This document shows, one piece after another, positions 20,819-30,434 of a stretch of 37,183 nt of DNA (the first letter of the stretch is position 1; the number at the start of each line of letters is the position of its first letter). The notes beneath the pieces are model-generated. The model ran no database searches, was not told the DNA's origin, and saw nothing but the letters and a program-made list of their open reading frames with translations. This DNA is from Ophiothrix spiculata (lineage: Eukaryota > Echinodermata > Ophiuroidea > Amphilepidida > Ophiotrichidae), in the NCBI GenBank assembly GCA_000969725.1, contig JXSR01S046191.1; one strand, 5' to 3'. The translations under genes were made by a program, and so were the position numbers.

Positions 20819-22345
20819 TATATGTGTGAGAATGTTATTCTCTAAAATCAGAGAGAATATTTAGCAAGGAAGACTTGAAACAACAATTTGTCGCCCTCCT
20901 GAGTGATGTAAGGAATAATAAACCACCTGCTTTATAAATTATGTGATAAAGTTTGTGGAAGATGTTACCGAGATGAAAATATTTTGACAGCAGTATAGAG
21001 AGGGAGATAAAAGAAATACAACCTAAGGCTCCTCATCTTTCAAGATTAGTGAACAAATCTGTTATGTAGGGTAACAAAAAGAGGAGAAAGTTGACCTACA
21101 AAATTGTGAATTGTATCATCTCAGTGTGGTGTATTGAAGATGTTGAAAGGACAAAATAAATGTGTTTGATGGCATCAGTTAGAGCTGAAATATTTGGGGT
21201 AATGAATTGGCAATGTGATGAGTGTTGACAGTGAGATGAGCTGATGCCTCTGTCATTAGTTACAGGATGGTTGTGTTGTTAGGGAAGAAGATGTGGAGGA
21301 GAATGGCTGATACAGTGGTATTTAGGTATGAGGTTATATAGGTAGAGGTGGCAGTGAAACCTTCGTTCATCCTTCGGACATTCGCTGGTGACATTTGCTC
21401 AGCCGTAACTTAAATGAAAAGTGAATGACTCCTACTATCCGTAAATATTGTAAAAACTTCATGAGAGAGAATATTTCTTCTTCTCAATCCCAAAGCCTTT
21501 GGTCAACTTATCTCAGGCCATTGGTTTGGACTGAGGCAGAATTGTTATCTATTTCTTCCACTGAGACCTGTTTGCATAGTCAACAAAGGATGATGTCCAA
21601 AATAATGAATCCGGACACTGATTCAGGCAAATTTAGTCAGAAAACTTGATCACATGAATATGGAGGGTTGATTAACAACAGACCTTGACATTGGTAATAA
21701 ACCAAAGATTATTGCATTTTGTAAAGAGTTGTAACAGGACTTTATGGAGAATATATTCTCTGAAATCAGAGAGAATATAGATCAAATGAGATGTGATACA
21801 AACAAATTTGTCACTTAGAAACCACCTGCTTTATAATGTGCTATATTTTGCTGAAGATGTTACCGAGATGAAAATATTTTGACAGCAGTATAGAGAGGAA
21901 GATAAAAGAAACACAACCTAAGGCTGATCATCTTTCAAGATTAGTGAACAAATCTGTTATATAGGGTAACAAAAAGAGGAGATAGTTGACCTACAAAATT
22001 GTGAATTGTATCATCTCAGTGTGGTGTATTGAAGATGTTGAAAGGACAAAATTGACATGTTTGATGGCATCAGTTAGAGCTGAAATATTTGGGGTAATGA
22101 ATTGGCAATGTGATGAGTGTTGACAGTGAGATGAGGTGATGCCTGTTTAAGGTTTACAGGATGGTTTGGTTGCTAAGGAAGATGTGTAGAGGAGAATGTG
22201 TGAGATAGTAGTATTGAGGGTTTGCTGAATGGATGATATAGGGGTAAGGAGAGTATAGAGGCTTTGCATGCTTTTATCGATTGATACCAAACAAAGGATT
22301 TGGACTGATGCCCGTAAATATGGCGTATCGCAGTCCATTCAACAA

Positions 22346-22822
22346 GATACTGTAATTAACCTTCTGATGATGGTGCATTTTTATTGATGGGACGATATAA
22401 AGTAATTGGTAATGGTCACACTTCTTTTGAATGCATTTGAGCAATCCGCCATATTCACGGTATGGGTCTCTATAGGATTTTATGATTGGTTAATTATGGT
22501 AATAGTACATCGTCACCTTGGAGTTCCTGCTAAGACCACATGCAATTGGTAGTTGAATTTGGAAACTGGCTTAAGAGATTTTTAAAAGTTCGTTTTAGCC
22601 AATTTTAAGCCTCGATGTGCGATTTTGGTTAAAGCACCTTTTTAACTTTGTTTAAATTGGTGCAAGCTTTTAAAACTTAAAAGGTAACACCAGTCCAGAG
22701 TGGTATCAACTGGAATTCAAGTTTACCAATTTGCTACATTTTTTTAGAAAGCAACAAAATTCTTCAGGGTATTCGTATATCTCTTGATTATGTCCATTAA
22801 CTTTTGCATTAAACATTGATTT
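22346..22822. other. Unassigned sequence
   Basis: About 480 bp between the 880-bp array and the next repeat family. I see no gene, inverted repeat or tandem unit. Confidence 0.5.
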
Positions 22823-22965
22823 AGACATCTATAGTACCAAATCTGACATCATCTTGGCATTTTGTATTGTAGCTTTGTGACAAGTATTAGACTTATTAGA
22901 CAACCTTCAAGTTATCAATTACTGTGCTGATGAAATGTTACAAATTATTAGCAAGTATTGTAAAA
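22823..22965 (+). repeat. Three-copy segment, copy 1
   Basis: The landmarks 'tctgacatcat', 'tttgtgacaa', 'cttcaagttatcaattactg' and 'ttacaaatt(a/c)tta' recur at 23989-24115 and 24712-24840 in the same orientation. The intervening DNA contains younger insertions (two TTAA elements and the 313-bp MITE), so the family was once a closer-spaced direct repeat. Confidence 0.75.
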
Positions 22966-23189
22966 GCGGAGACATTCAAATTGTTAATATTCTGTTGGAC
23001 GCACTGATGTCACAGACTAGAATCCTGTCCTCTGATTGGTCAATTGAGGCTGTTCCCTGTTACTTCCTGGCGGGAAACATTGCATCGGAGGTCAATGAAA
23101 AAGTCTACAAAATTTACATTTTCAGCTAAATTACCTTTCTTTGATATATTGTTCAAAAATGTGTCTTTAATCTTTATTATAAGTAAATA

Positions 23190-23460
23190 TTAACCCTAAC
23201 CCAACTAGAACTCACTAAAGCTCACTGTCAAAAAACACCAAAATGCGCCTAAGTCCAAATACGTCATAGACACGGGTTGCATATGGGGACGAAATCGCTG
23301 CCCGGGCAGCAGCCCCATGGTGGCCTGCTAGTGGTGTGCCTCGCTTGGGAAGTCAGAGGTCATGGGTTCAAATCCCAGTCAAAACATGCTTTTTTCTACT
23401 GTGACGTAGTTGGACTTAGGCTAGAAAACGGAGCACCTCTCCATTCAGGGTTAGGGTTAA
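23190..23460 (+). mobile_element. TTAA-flanked element with tRNA-like core, copy 2
   Basis: Ends are TTAACCCTAACCC (23190) and GTTAGGGTTAA (ending 23460). Inside, 'cgcctaagtccaaatacgtc' near the left and 'tgacgtagttggacttaggc' near the right form a subterminal inverted pair. Between them lie the 14-bp palindrome GCTGCCCGGGCAGC (23297-23310), an A-box-like 'tggcctgctagtgg' (23321-23334) and a B-box variant GGTTCAAATCC (23364-23374). The open frame through it is the usual artefact of tRNA-like SINE sequence. The ends suggest a piggyBac/Kolobok-type MITE; the core is tRNA-derived. Confidence 0.8.
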
Positions 23461-23481
23461 TCATGCTTATTGGGATGTGCA

Positions 23482-23752
23482 CTAACCCTAACCCAACCAG
23501 AACTCACTAAAGCTCACTGTCAAAAAACACCAAAATGCGCCTAAGTCCAAATACGTCATAGACATGGGTTGCATATGGGGACGAAATCGCTGCCCGGGCA
23601 GCAGCCCCGTGGTGGCCTGCTAGTGGTTGGCCTCGCTTGGGAAGTCAGAGGACATGGGTTCGAATCCCAGTCAAAACATGCTTTTTACTACTGTGACGTA
23701 GTTGGACTTAGGCTAGAAAATGGAGCACCTCTCCATTCAGGGTTAGGGTTAA
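23482..23752 (+). mobile_element. TTAA-flanked element with tRNA-like core, copy 3
   Basis: This nearly identical copy follows copy 2 after a 21-bp spacer. The left end reads CTAACCCTAACCC (TTAA lost); the right end is GTTAGGGTTAA with TTAA at 23749-23752. Its B-box is perfect, GGTTCGAATCC (23657-23667), and its palindrome GCTGCCCGGGCAGC is at 23589-23602. The close tandem placement suggests either a recent duplication of one element or insertion of one next to the other. Confidence 0.8.
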
Positions 23753-23988
23753 TGAATCAGAGCGGAAACATAATATATCGTGGAAATATCGGTTCACTCC
23801 ATAGACATCGCACAGTATAGTAAGTTTCACTCCAGTATCAATGGACTGAGTACGCCAAATTCAACAACTGCGTCCGACAGAATATTTGGTATTTATCCAC
23901 TTTTCATTTTTATCATGTATAACCATGTATTTCTGTCTCTACTGTGCTTCCACTCCTGGATCTGACATTGAATTAATAGTATTGCATT
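23753..23988. other. Unassigned sequence
   Basis: Spacer of about 235 bp between the tandem TTAA elements and the second copy of the three-copy segment. Nothing is recognised in it. Confidence 0.4.
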
Positions 23989-24115
23989 AGACAAGTATAG
24001 CAAGTTTCCTGACATCATAGTGACATTGGTATTGTGGCTCTGTGACAAATATGAGACAACCTTCAAGCTGTCAATTACTGTTCCAATAGCATACCTTTAT
24101 AACAAAATCTTATTT
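23989..24115 (+). repeat. Three-copy segment, copy 2
   Basis: It matches copy 1 at 'cctgacatcat', 'ctgtgacaaatatgagacaa' and 'cttcaagctgtcaattactg'. It is separated from copy 1 by about 1.0 kb that includes the two TTAA elements. Confidence 0.7.
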
Positions 24116-24256
24116 GGGAAATTAGTATTGGTGTCATGCTGAAATGATGATATTTCAAAAGATATGATAATCAAATTGATTAATTGGTATACCTATTTTC
24201 TATATGTATTTACATAACAACCTCCTCCCCAGTGTTGCATATTTTTTTGCCTCTTA

Positions 24257-24569
24257 GGGTGCGATCACATAGAACTATACTATACGCTATACGGGCACGT
24301 TTGTCCTATCTGTAGGACCTTCATTTTTTCTGTGATACTATCCACGTTATAAATTCATCATCACTGATCTGTTTATACAGGAAGTCATTTCAGAAAGCCC
24401 TCTGATCTCACCCTAGAAAAGACATATTGTTTTTAGGGTGAGATCAGTACGCTAGCTAGCTCTAGTGATTGTGGATTTACATTGTGGGTAGTATCATGAA
24501 AAATAAAGGTCCTGTTGATTGGACAAACGTGCCGTATAGCGTATAGTATAGTTCTATGTGATCGCAGCC
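24257..24569. mobile_element. 313-bp MITE with nearly identical 50-bp arms
   Basis: The left arm (24257-24306, GGGTGCGATCACATAGAAC...) and right arm (24521-24569) are complementary except for one substitution and one single-base indel. TTA flanks both sides (24254-24256 and 24570-24572), a 3-bp duplication as in PIF/Harbinger elements. A second perfect 13-bp inverted repeat (TGATCTCACCCTA at 24403-24415 with its complement at 24434-24446) sits in the middle. It is non-coding. The near-identity of the arms points to a fairly recent insertion. Confidence 0.92.
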
Positions 24570-24711
24570 TTAGGAGTAAACGAGAAATAACTTAAGGGTT
24601 TAACCTCACAAAATGCATTTCAGAGTCAAAGATCAATTAGTTAAAAATAAATTATACACATACATGTTGAAATAGGAGGCTACACCTTTAATGGTATTTA
24701 ATTAGATATTC

Positions 24712-24840
24712 ATAGCATCAATCCTGACATCATGTTGGTATCTGCATTGTAGATTTGTGACAATTATTAGACATCTTTCAAGTTATCAATTACTGGTCCT
24801 ATGACATGCTTTTGTTACAAATTCTTAACAAGTATTGGGA
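24712..24840 (+). repeat. Three-copy segment, copy 3
   Basis: Matches include 'cctgacatcatgttggtat', 'gtagatttgtgacaa', 'cttt caagttatcaattactg' and 'ttacaaattcttaacaag' (compare 'ttacaaattattagcaag' in copy 1). It lies in direct orientation about 720 bp after copy 2, with the 313-bp MITE between them. Confidence 0.7.
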
Positions 24841-25252
24841 AATAATTATCCATATCTTGCCAACAAGAGATGATTTTAATGGTAGAAACCATACACACCT
24901 TATCATAACCATCAGTTTGTATCATTTTAGAAATTAATGTTTTGAATATTTCTTGATTGATTTGCTTGTAGAAAACTTTTTGTTTGCTTTTGTTTAAAAT
25001 GAAAGCACAAAATTTTGTTGGCCTATATTTCATTCTTTGTCTTTACCAGCGTCCGAAAAAAGGAAAAGAACATGGTTGCTCTACAGACGCATTAACATAC
25101 AGCAAAAAAAAACCTTTACAAAAATACATTCTCAAAACGGGGCTTTCCGTAGTCTTGTCACCAGCCAATAATACCCTCGTTGGAAAAAAAAGAAGGGTGC
25201 TTTGCATATGGTCAACTTCCTTGGCACAAACACTGTGATTGAATGCTGCAGT
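24841..25252. other. Unassigned sequence
   Basis: About 410 bp with overlapping short frames on both strands and no recognisable product or repeat. Confidence 0.45.
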
Positions 25253-26652
25253 TTTAGTTTTTATGCCTCCGCCAGAGGCATTATGTTTTCTGGTTGTCCG
25301 TCCGTCCGGGCTCATTTCTCAGAACTGGTGTGGCGTATAGCAATGCAAGTCGGTGGAGTGGTGGTCAGGGTGGCTAGTAACTTTCTCTGAAAGTTTTGGC
25401 GCAAAATATGCATATTTAGTCGTTTTTTAAGCAGAAAATATGTGATTTTTCTGGGATTTTTTGTCCGTCCGTCCGGGCTCGTTTCTCAGAACTGGTGAGG
25501 CGTAGAGCGATGCAAGTCAGTTGACTGGTGGTAAGGGTGACAAGTAATTTTCTCTGAAAGTTTTGGCGCAAAATATGCAAATTTAGTCGGTTTTTAAGCA
25601 GAAAATATGTGATTTTTTGTGATTTTAGGGACTTAAAAATTTTCCGAAAGGGGTATTTGCTAAAACTCCACCCCTTCAAAATTTTAACCCCACCTTATTT
25701 TGATTGGTGCATCACATATGCGATAATCGGCTCGATCGGCCATTTAATTAACGAATATGATGCGTTTTAAGATGGGGCTCTTACATGTAATTTTATTGAA
25801 TCTCATAGATGAACTTGGCCATATCTCCTAAACGAAGGAGAATCGCATGCCCTACTTTAATGATATTTAGTGACTGGGTAGACCCGGAGCCAAACTCAAT
25901 CCAGCAACAATTTTGGAGCAAAATATGCTAATTAAGTACCTAATTTGCATAATTTATGCATAAAATGGTTTAAATGGCATATTTTACAAACCGTCCACCT
26001 TACATTCATGAAATTTAGTGGGTAGGTGGGGATAGAGCTGCGCTTGTGCCAATTGCAATTTGAGCGCAAAATATGCTAATTAAGTACCTAATTTGCATAA
26101 TTTATGCATTAAATGTAGCATAATTTATGCGTGAAATGCTTTAAATGGGATATTTTACAAACCGTGCACCCTACATTCATGAAATTTAATGGGTAGGTGC
26201 GGATAGAACTGCGCTTATGCCAGCTGCAATTTGAGCACAAAATATGCTAATTAAGTATCTAATTTGCATAATTTATGCATAAAATGTTGCTTTTTTTTCA
26301 ACTTTGTCCGATTTCAAAGGTTAAGGTGTCAAATTGTTCATCACGGACCAGCGATCAAAAGTGTCAATGGTGACCCCATCGTCCTACCTTTCCCTAGGGG
26401 TCAAAGGTCAAAAGAAAGGTCAAATATTCAACTTTGTCCGATTTCAAAGGTTAAGGTCTCAAAATGTTCGTCTTGGACCAGCGATCAAAAGTGTCAATGG
26501 AGACCCCATCGTCCGACCTTAAACTGGGGGTCAAAGGTCAAAAGAAAGATCAGATTTTCAACTTTGTCCGATTACAAAGGTGGAAGGCGGAGGCATCGTG
26601 ATCGACACTCTGTGTCGAGAACCGTGCGGCCCGAGAACCGTGTATTCTAGTT
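25253..26652. mobile_element. Large non-autonomous element with internal tandem repeats
   Basis: ATGCCTCCGCC at 25263-25273 and its exact complement GGCGGAGGCAT at 26586-26596 mark the ends; the left end is also a hairpin (ATGCCTC ... GAGGCAT). Three internal repeat sets follow: 'gtccgtccgtccggg' units at 25296 and 25463 (period 167), 'aaaatatgctaattaagta' units at about 25918, 26066 and 26237, and 'ttcaactttgtccgat' units at 26297, 26427 and 26557 (period 130). The 128-codon frame at 26264-26650 simply reads through the last set. Class is unknown; elements with 'gcctccgcc' ends are common in marine invertebrates to my recollection. Confidence 0.75.
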
Positions 26653-26932
26653 TTTGTCTGAAAAGTTCCAGGTTTGATAAAAACATGCATAAAATGTGTT
26701 TTGACTTTGAAAATTAATGGTTGTCTGCCAAACAACTACATTAATTTAGGTTGTTCTGCACTAGATTTGGTTGTACAAGACAACTGGAATTTCAAACGCT
26801 GCTCTTCACACTGGTCCTGAATAGCATGGCTTTGATTGTTCTACAGTTGTCAAATGTTTTGAGATTTTTTTTCTTTTTGCTTATCACTGCAAATAAAGTA
26901 ACATTGACTTCTTCCATCATTTTTCATCACAG
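26653..26932. other. Unassigned sequence ending in a 3' splice-site-like tract
   Basis: There is no repeat here. The last part, 'cttcttccatcatttttcat' then 'cacag' (26909-26932), is a convincing polypyrimidine tract and AG acceptor on the plus strand immediately before the candidate exon. Confidence 0.4.
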
Positions 26933-26962
26933 AACATCACAATCAAATATATAGTCTGAACC

Positions 26963-27027
26963 ATGTCAGAGAATATTCATGGTGATGTTGAGACTGGTGA
27001 CAAGAAGGCTGACATTCCTTCAGACAA
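26963..27027 (+). CDS. Candidate first coding exon, possibly an SLC29/ENT nucleoside transporter
   Basis: A 3' splice site at 26931-26932 (pyrimidine tract plus CAG) is followed by 30 nt of possible 5' UTR and an ATG in good context (gaaccATGtca). The frame reads MSENIHGDVE, continues acidic and basic, and ends PSDKYHI before TGA at 27038. Equilibrative nucleoside transporters begin with a short soluble N-terminus containing P-x-D-x-Y-[HK] just before the first membrane helix, which this resembles. The exon end is uncertain: GT at 27028 (gacaa|gtacca) is a weak donor that would leave phase 2. No downstream transporter exon is visible in the window. It could also be a stand-alone 25-codon frame or a chance match. 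Confidence 0.35.
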
Positions 27028-27040
27028 GTACCATATTTGA

Positions 27041-27867
27041 GATGAGACATGCTTTTGTAAAGTAGAATTCAAGAAAAGAATGAATATTCATAACAGCATT
27101 TATTTTTAAGTTTGAAAAAGAAACATTGAGTAAAAAATATAGCTGGTATCTATGTATTTTACAGTGTTTTAAGTATGTGTTTGTAAATAGAAAATTTACA
27201 TTTTCTTGAAAAAGAAATGTACATTTTTTTCTGCAAAGAGAGAGGGGGGGCATAAGTTTTTTTAGTACTTGAGGGTGGGAGGGACATAAACATTTTTGTT
27301 AGTACTGGAAGGAAGGAATTACTGTAAAGAAGGTTATTTTCGCAAGGGTTTAATTTTCCAGATTATGTAGGTCTATGTAATGAAGCTTTAAAACGCTAAT
27401 TTAACATACACGAAAAGGTTGTGATTGTCTGGGTTCGCGTAAATTTCTGATTGGGAAAATATACCCATTTACAGTAGTTTCTGTGGTCAAAAAGAGAAAG
27501 AGGGATTACATGAAAATGCTTTCTGCCAAAATACATCCTCCTTCCCCTCCACCTCCACGCATCAGTAGTGATGATTCTCTAATATGTCAAAGTACATAGT
27601 TGATTTTTCTGGCACTTAACAGACATTTTTGCAGGGATAGAAATTCAATTTAAGAATTATGTAGTAGTACAAACAGTTGAATGAATTGCTTTTACAAGGT
27701 GATCAATTTTGCAAAATTCAACTCGTGGAAAAATTCTGTAATTCAAACCCTCTCAAAATTGAGTACGTTTGCAGTAGTTTTTATGTCGATAGAGGAGAAG
27801 GAAAGGGTATATAACAATTTGATTGAATGATCACACAAAAGAAGTGTAATACTTGAGAAAACATGGA
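27041..27867. other. Unassigned sequence
   Basis: About 830 bp of AT-rich DNA with a G-run at 27240-27250. It would be intronic if the candidate exon upstream is real. No repeat family is assigned. Confidence 0.45.
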
Positions 27868-28000
27868 ATAAAGAGTAGGCAAAGATGTTTTGATGTGTGC
27901 CCTAGTTCTTAGAGATTTGGAGATTGGCACCGATTGGTATGAAATTATTGTATATATTGGATTAATGCCCAAAACATTAATATGAATATTCAAAATATCA
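27868..28000 (-). repeat. Degenerate ~160-bp repeat unit, isolated copy
   Basis: It shares an ordered set of words with the cluster at 30890-31355: 'caaagatgttttgat' and 'gtgccct', then 'ggcac', then 'gaatattca' about 95 bp later. On the minus strand the frame 27781-28017 (78 codons) is open and includes 'RAHIKTSLPT'. The equivalent place in another unit reads 'IRPLIKTSLST'. I cannot identify the family. Confidence 0.4.
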
Positions 28001-28344
28001 TTAGTATTCCTCCGCAAAAAACAATGTAAGAGACAAGGATGTTTGTTATGATTAATGCATTCATGGAGTTTATCTTTTAAAAATACAAAATTAGAAATGA
28101 TATTTCCGGGATACTATAGATGACTTAAAGCTTGTAGTAAAGTTGAGGGTTGGAGGGGAATAGAGTGTTGGTGGGGGGATATATTTATGGAAGGTACAGA
28201 TTTGTGCTATCTCCAAGACCCTCTTTTCAAGCCACCTCTTCGGCCCACCAAGATACCCATTACTAGTTTAGTTTGGTGCTTAAGACCCTTGTTTCCAAAG
28301 AGAGTGGTCCAAAAAATTATTTCATTTGTTATGAATTTTCAGTT
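28001..28344. other. Unassigned sequence
   Basis: About 340 bp with no supported feature. Confidence 0.4.
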
Positions 28345-29200
28345 CTAATAATTTTTATGGAAAACAATCAGTTTGTAAAAACATTTTGAAAATTTTTAGT
28401 TCTTAAGGTCCTTTTTTTACCAATTTGATATTGAATTCCATATGACCCTAAGTTGAAAAACCAGTATGCCGGGCCAGTATGGCACAAAAGTTCTGAGTAC
28501 CCTTCTCCCGGGATAAGGGAAACAATTGCATGTCTCATCAATGTCATGATTGTCATGAATCCAATCTGAGCATGTCATGTGGAACATGGCGAGATGCTGA
28601 CAACATTGTCTCAAACTGGTCTGACAATAACAAAATCAGGTCAGGGGAAAATTTAACTGTGTACACTCTAAAATAAATGATGCCAGACATTACTTGGGTT
28701 CTAAAGATCCTTATTTTCAACTAGCTGGCCCGGATGTGTTTTTAAGCTTGATTTTTGTAAATTGGAAGCTCTACATGTATTAGTCAAATTTTATGGAAAA
28801 CAATCAGTTTGTAAGACCTCAATTTTTTGGGGAAAAAAAAAAGTTCCGTAGACCCTATTTCTGACCAAAATTCAGTTCCGTAAGACCCTACGAGAGGTGA
28901 TCAAAAAAACTTTGTTCTTCTACCTAAGACCACAAACTTACTGAACACCCTTCGTTACTAAACCAGTATAACACATACCTACCAAAAAATTTGAGTACCC
29001 TCCTCCTGGGATGAGGGAATCAATTGTATGTCTCATCAAATGTCTTAACATGTCATACAGAGCATGGTGAGATGCTTACTAAATTGTCTCAATCAAACTT
29101 ATGACAACTGTTCTGACAAGAACAAAATCAGGTTGAGGGAAATTTTACTTATGTACACTGTAAAAGAAAATTGACATCAGCTATTTGACCACTTAAAGTT
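28345..29200 (+). repeat. Direct duplication, unit about 440-490 bp
   Basis: Copy 1 (about 28345-28785) and copy 2 (about 28786-29200) share 'atggaaaacaatcagtttgt' at 28357 and 28794, followed by 'gagtaccctyctcc', 'gggatragggaa', 'tgtctcatcaa', 'gagatgct', 'gacaa(t/g)aacaaaatcagg' and 'gtacactstaaaa'. The copies are clearly diverged and contain indels. No coding frame persists. Confidence 0.8.
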
Positions 29201-29577
29201 TTTTGAACACATCATGCATGAACATAACTTGATAAATATTCGTTGTTGTAGTGATAACATAAAAGTGTATGTAACTGTAGCAACCAGTTCAGACTATACA
29301 CATAGCTCACAGCGATTACAGAACAATTTCCTTGCACTTGGTGCTTTTTGCATGGGGAATTCAAATTGATACCATGTGAGCCACATGAATAGTTTGGATC
29401 AGTTGTTTGGGAAATTTGTCAGATTATGACATCACTTAGTAGCAAATTGTTTTGCTAGGATGCCTTTTCAGCATGTCGGGTGTTTATAAGGAGAACATTG
29501 CTAAACACCACAGAATTTGATGCTTCTTGCATGCCATTTTGAAGCTTCTGTTTGAACATATTTGGTATACCACGTGA
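29201..29577. other. Unassigned sequence
   Basis: About 380 bp of ordinary AT-rich sequence with no supported feature. Confidence 0.45.
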
Positions 29578-29579
29578 AT

Positions 29580-30017
29580 CAAAAAAAATTGTACACGGAT
29601 TAAAACTGATCTTAACCTTGATAAAAGCACCAAATCATAAATTTCTTGTTATTGTAGTAAAGCAGATTTAATAAGCTTTCAAATGCAGAAAAAATGATAG
29701 AAATCGGATGAAAGATAAAAAAGATATGACTAATTTTGGAAGTACGTCTCTTTTTCTTCCATTCCAATGGGATTTACACAGTTAAGCAAGATATTACATA
29801 TCACAATTACGGGTTATGGCTTTATGATTAAAGCTGAGACATGCTTACAAAATTGGTCATATCTTTCTTATTTTTCATCTGATTTCTTATCATTTTTTCT
29901 GTATTTGAAAGGTTATTAAATTTGCTTTACTACAATAATAAGAAATTTATGATTTAGTGTTTTGATCAATGTGAAAATCAGGTTTAATCCGTGCACAAAT
30001 TTGTTTGATTCACGTGG
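29580..30017. mobile_element. 438-bp foldback MITE with ~170-bp arms
   Basis: The left arm (29580-29755, starting CCACGTGAATCAAA) pairs with the right arm (about 29846-30017) over most of its length. Matched words include 'aatcataaatttctt', 'attgtagtaaagca', 'gaaaaaatgata' and 'gatatgac', at roughly 85% by eye. Only about 90 bp is unpaired in the centre. TA lies at both edges (29578-29579 and 30018-30019), consistent with a Tc1/mariner-type duplication. An RNA copy would form a long hairpin. It is non-coding. Confidence 0.9.
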
Positions 30018-30157
30018 TAATGCAATTTGTTTTAAGTTTGTAAACACTTGCAAACCTTTCTGACTTGTTCTAGTGATCAAACGGTGTTGAATAAAAAAAT
30101 GTGATGGCAGATTGAGAATACATTCTTTGTTTAAATGAAAACATTTTATAAATTAAG

Positions 30158-30434
30158 GTCTGTATGTTCAAAAGATGTTTAAGAATTAGACCGGGTGTAA
30201 AGCTAGACCGGGTCTAAGTCAAAATTATTACTGCCATAAAAAGACCTTTAGTAGCATTTTAGACCTGCAACAACTTTCAAAATTAAAGATTCAAGTTTAA
30301 ATCACACCAACAATACAAAATGTTACTATATTGGTCTAGGAAAATATATTTAGCTGTGATACAAAATTTGACTTTAGCCAGTCTAACTTTGAACCTGGTG
30401 TAAATCTTTAACTTCTTTTGCCTAGGGGTCTATT
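30158..30434. mobile_element. Diverged TIR element, ~275 bp
   Basis: 30169-30230 ('caaaagatgtttaag', 'aagctagaccggg', 'aagtcaaaatt') pairs imperfectly with the complement of 30361-30422 ('caaaagaagttaaag', 'aagttagactgg', 'aagtcaaattt'). Arms are about 60 bp and perhaps 70% alike. The outer boundaries and target duplication are not clear, so this is an old copy. Confidence 0.6.

Larger units (their letters stand above)
15317..22345 (+). repeat. Tandem array, unit about 880 bp, six copies
   Basis: The landmark 'gacagcag(t/c)atagaga' occurs at about 15333, 16355, 18299, 19179, 20986 and 21881. Units at 18299 and 19179 are 880 bp apart and very similar; the 1807-bp step to 20986 reduces to about 880 once the SINE and TIR element are removed. 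Each full unit holds 'aacaaaaagaggag', 'gttgacctacaaa', 'tttgatggcatcagt', 'gaattggcaatgtgatgag' and a hairpin around 'tattctct...agagaata'. The first copy (15317-15450) is truncated and the last fades after about 22200. There is no persistent open frame in any unit, so it looks like non-coding, satellite-like duplication. Confidence 0.9.

Noticed and set aside
23277-23820. Two plus-strand open frames (77 and 83 codons) with near-identical peptides containing 'WEVRGHGFxSQSKHAF'
   Set aside because: They lie in the tandem tRNA-cored elements; the 'GHGF-S' peptide is just translation of the A-box/B-box region, a common false protein prediction.
26264-26650. 128-codon open frame with repeated FVRFQRLR-like segments
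   Set aside because: It reads through a 130-bp tandem repeat inside a non-coding element; the peptide repeat follows from the DNA repeat.
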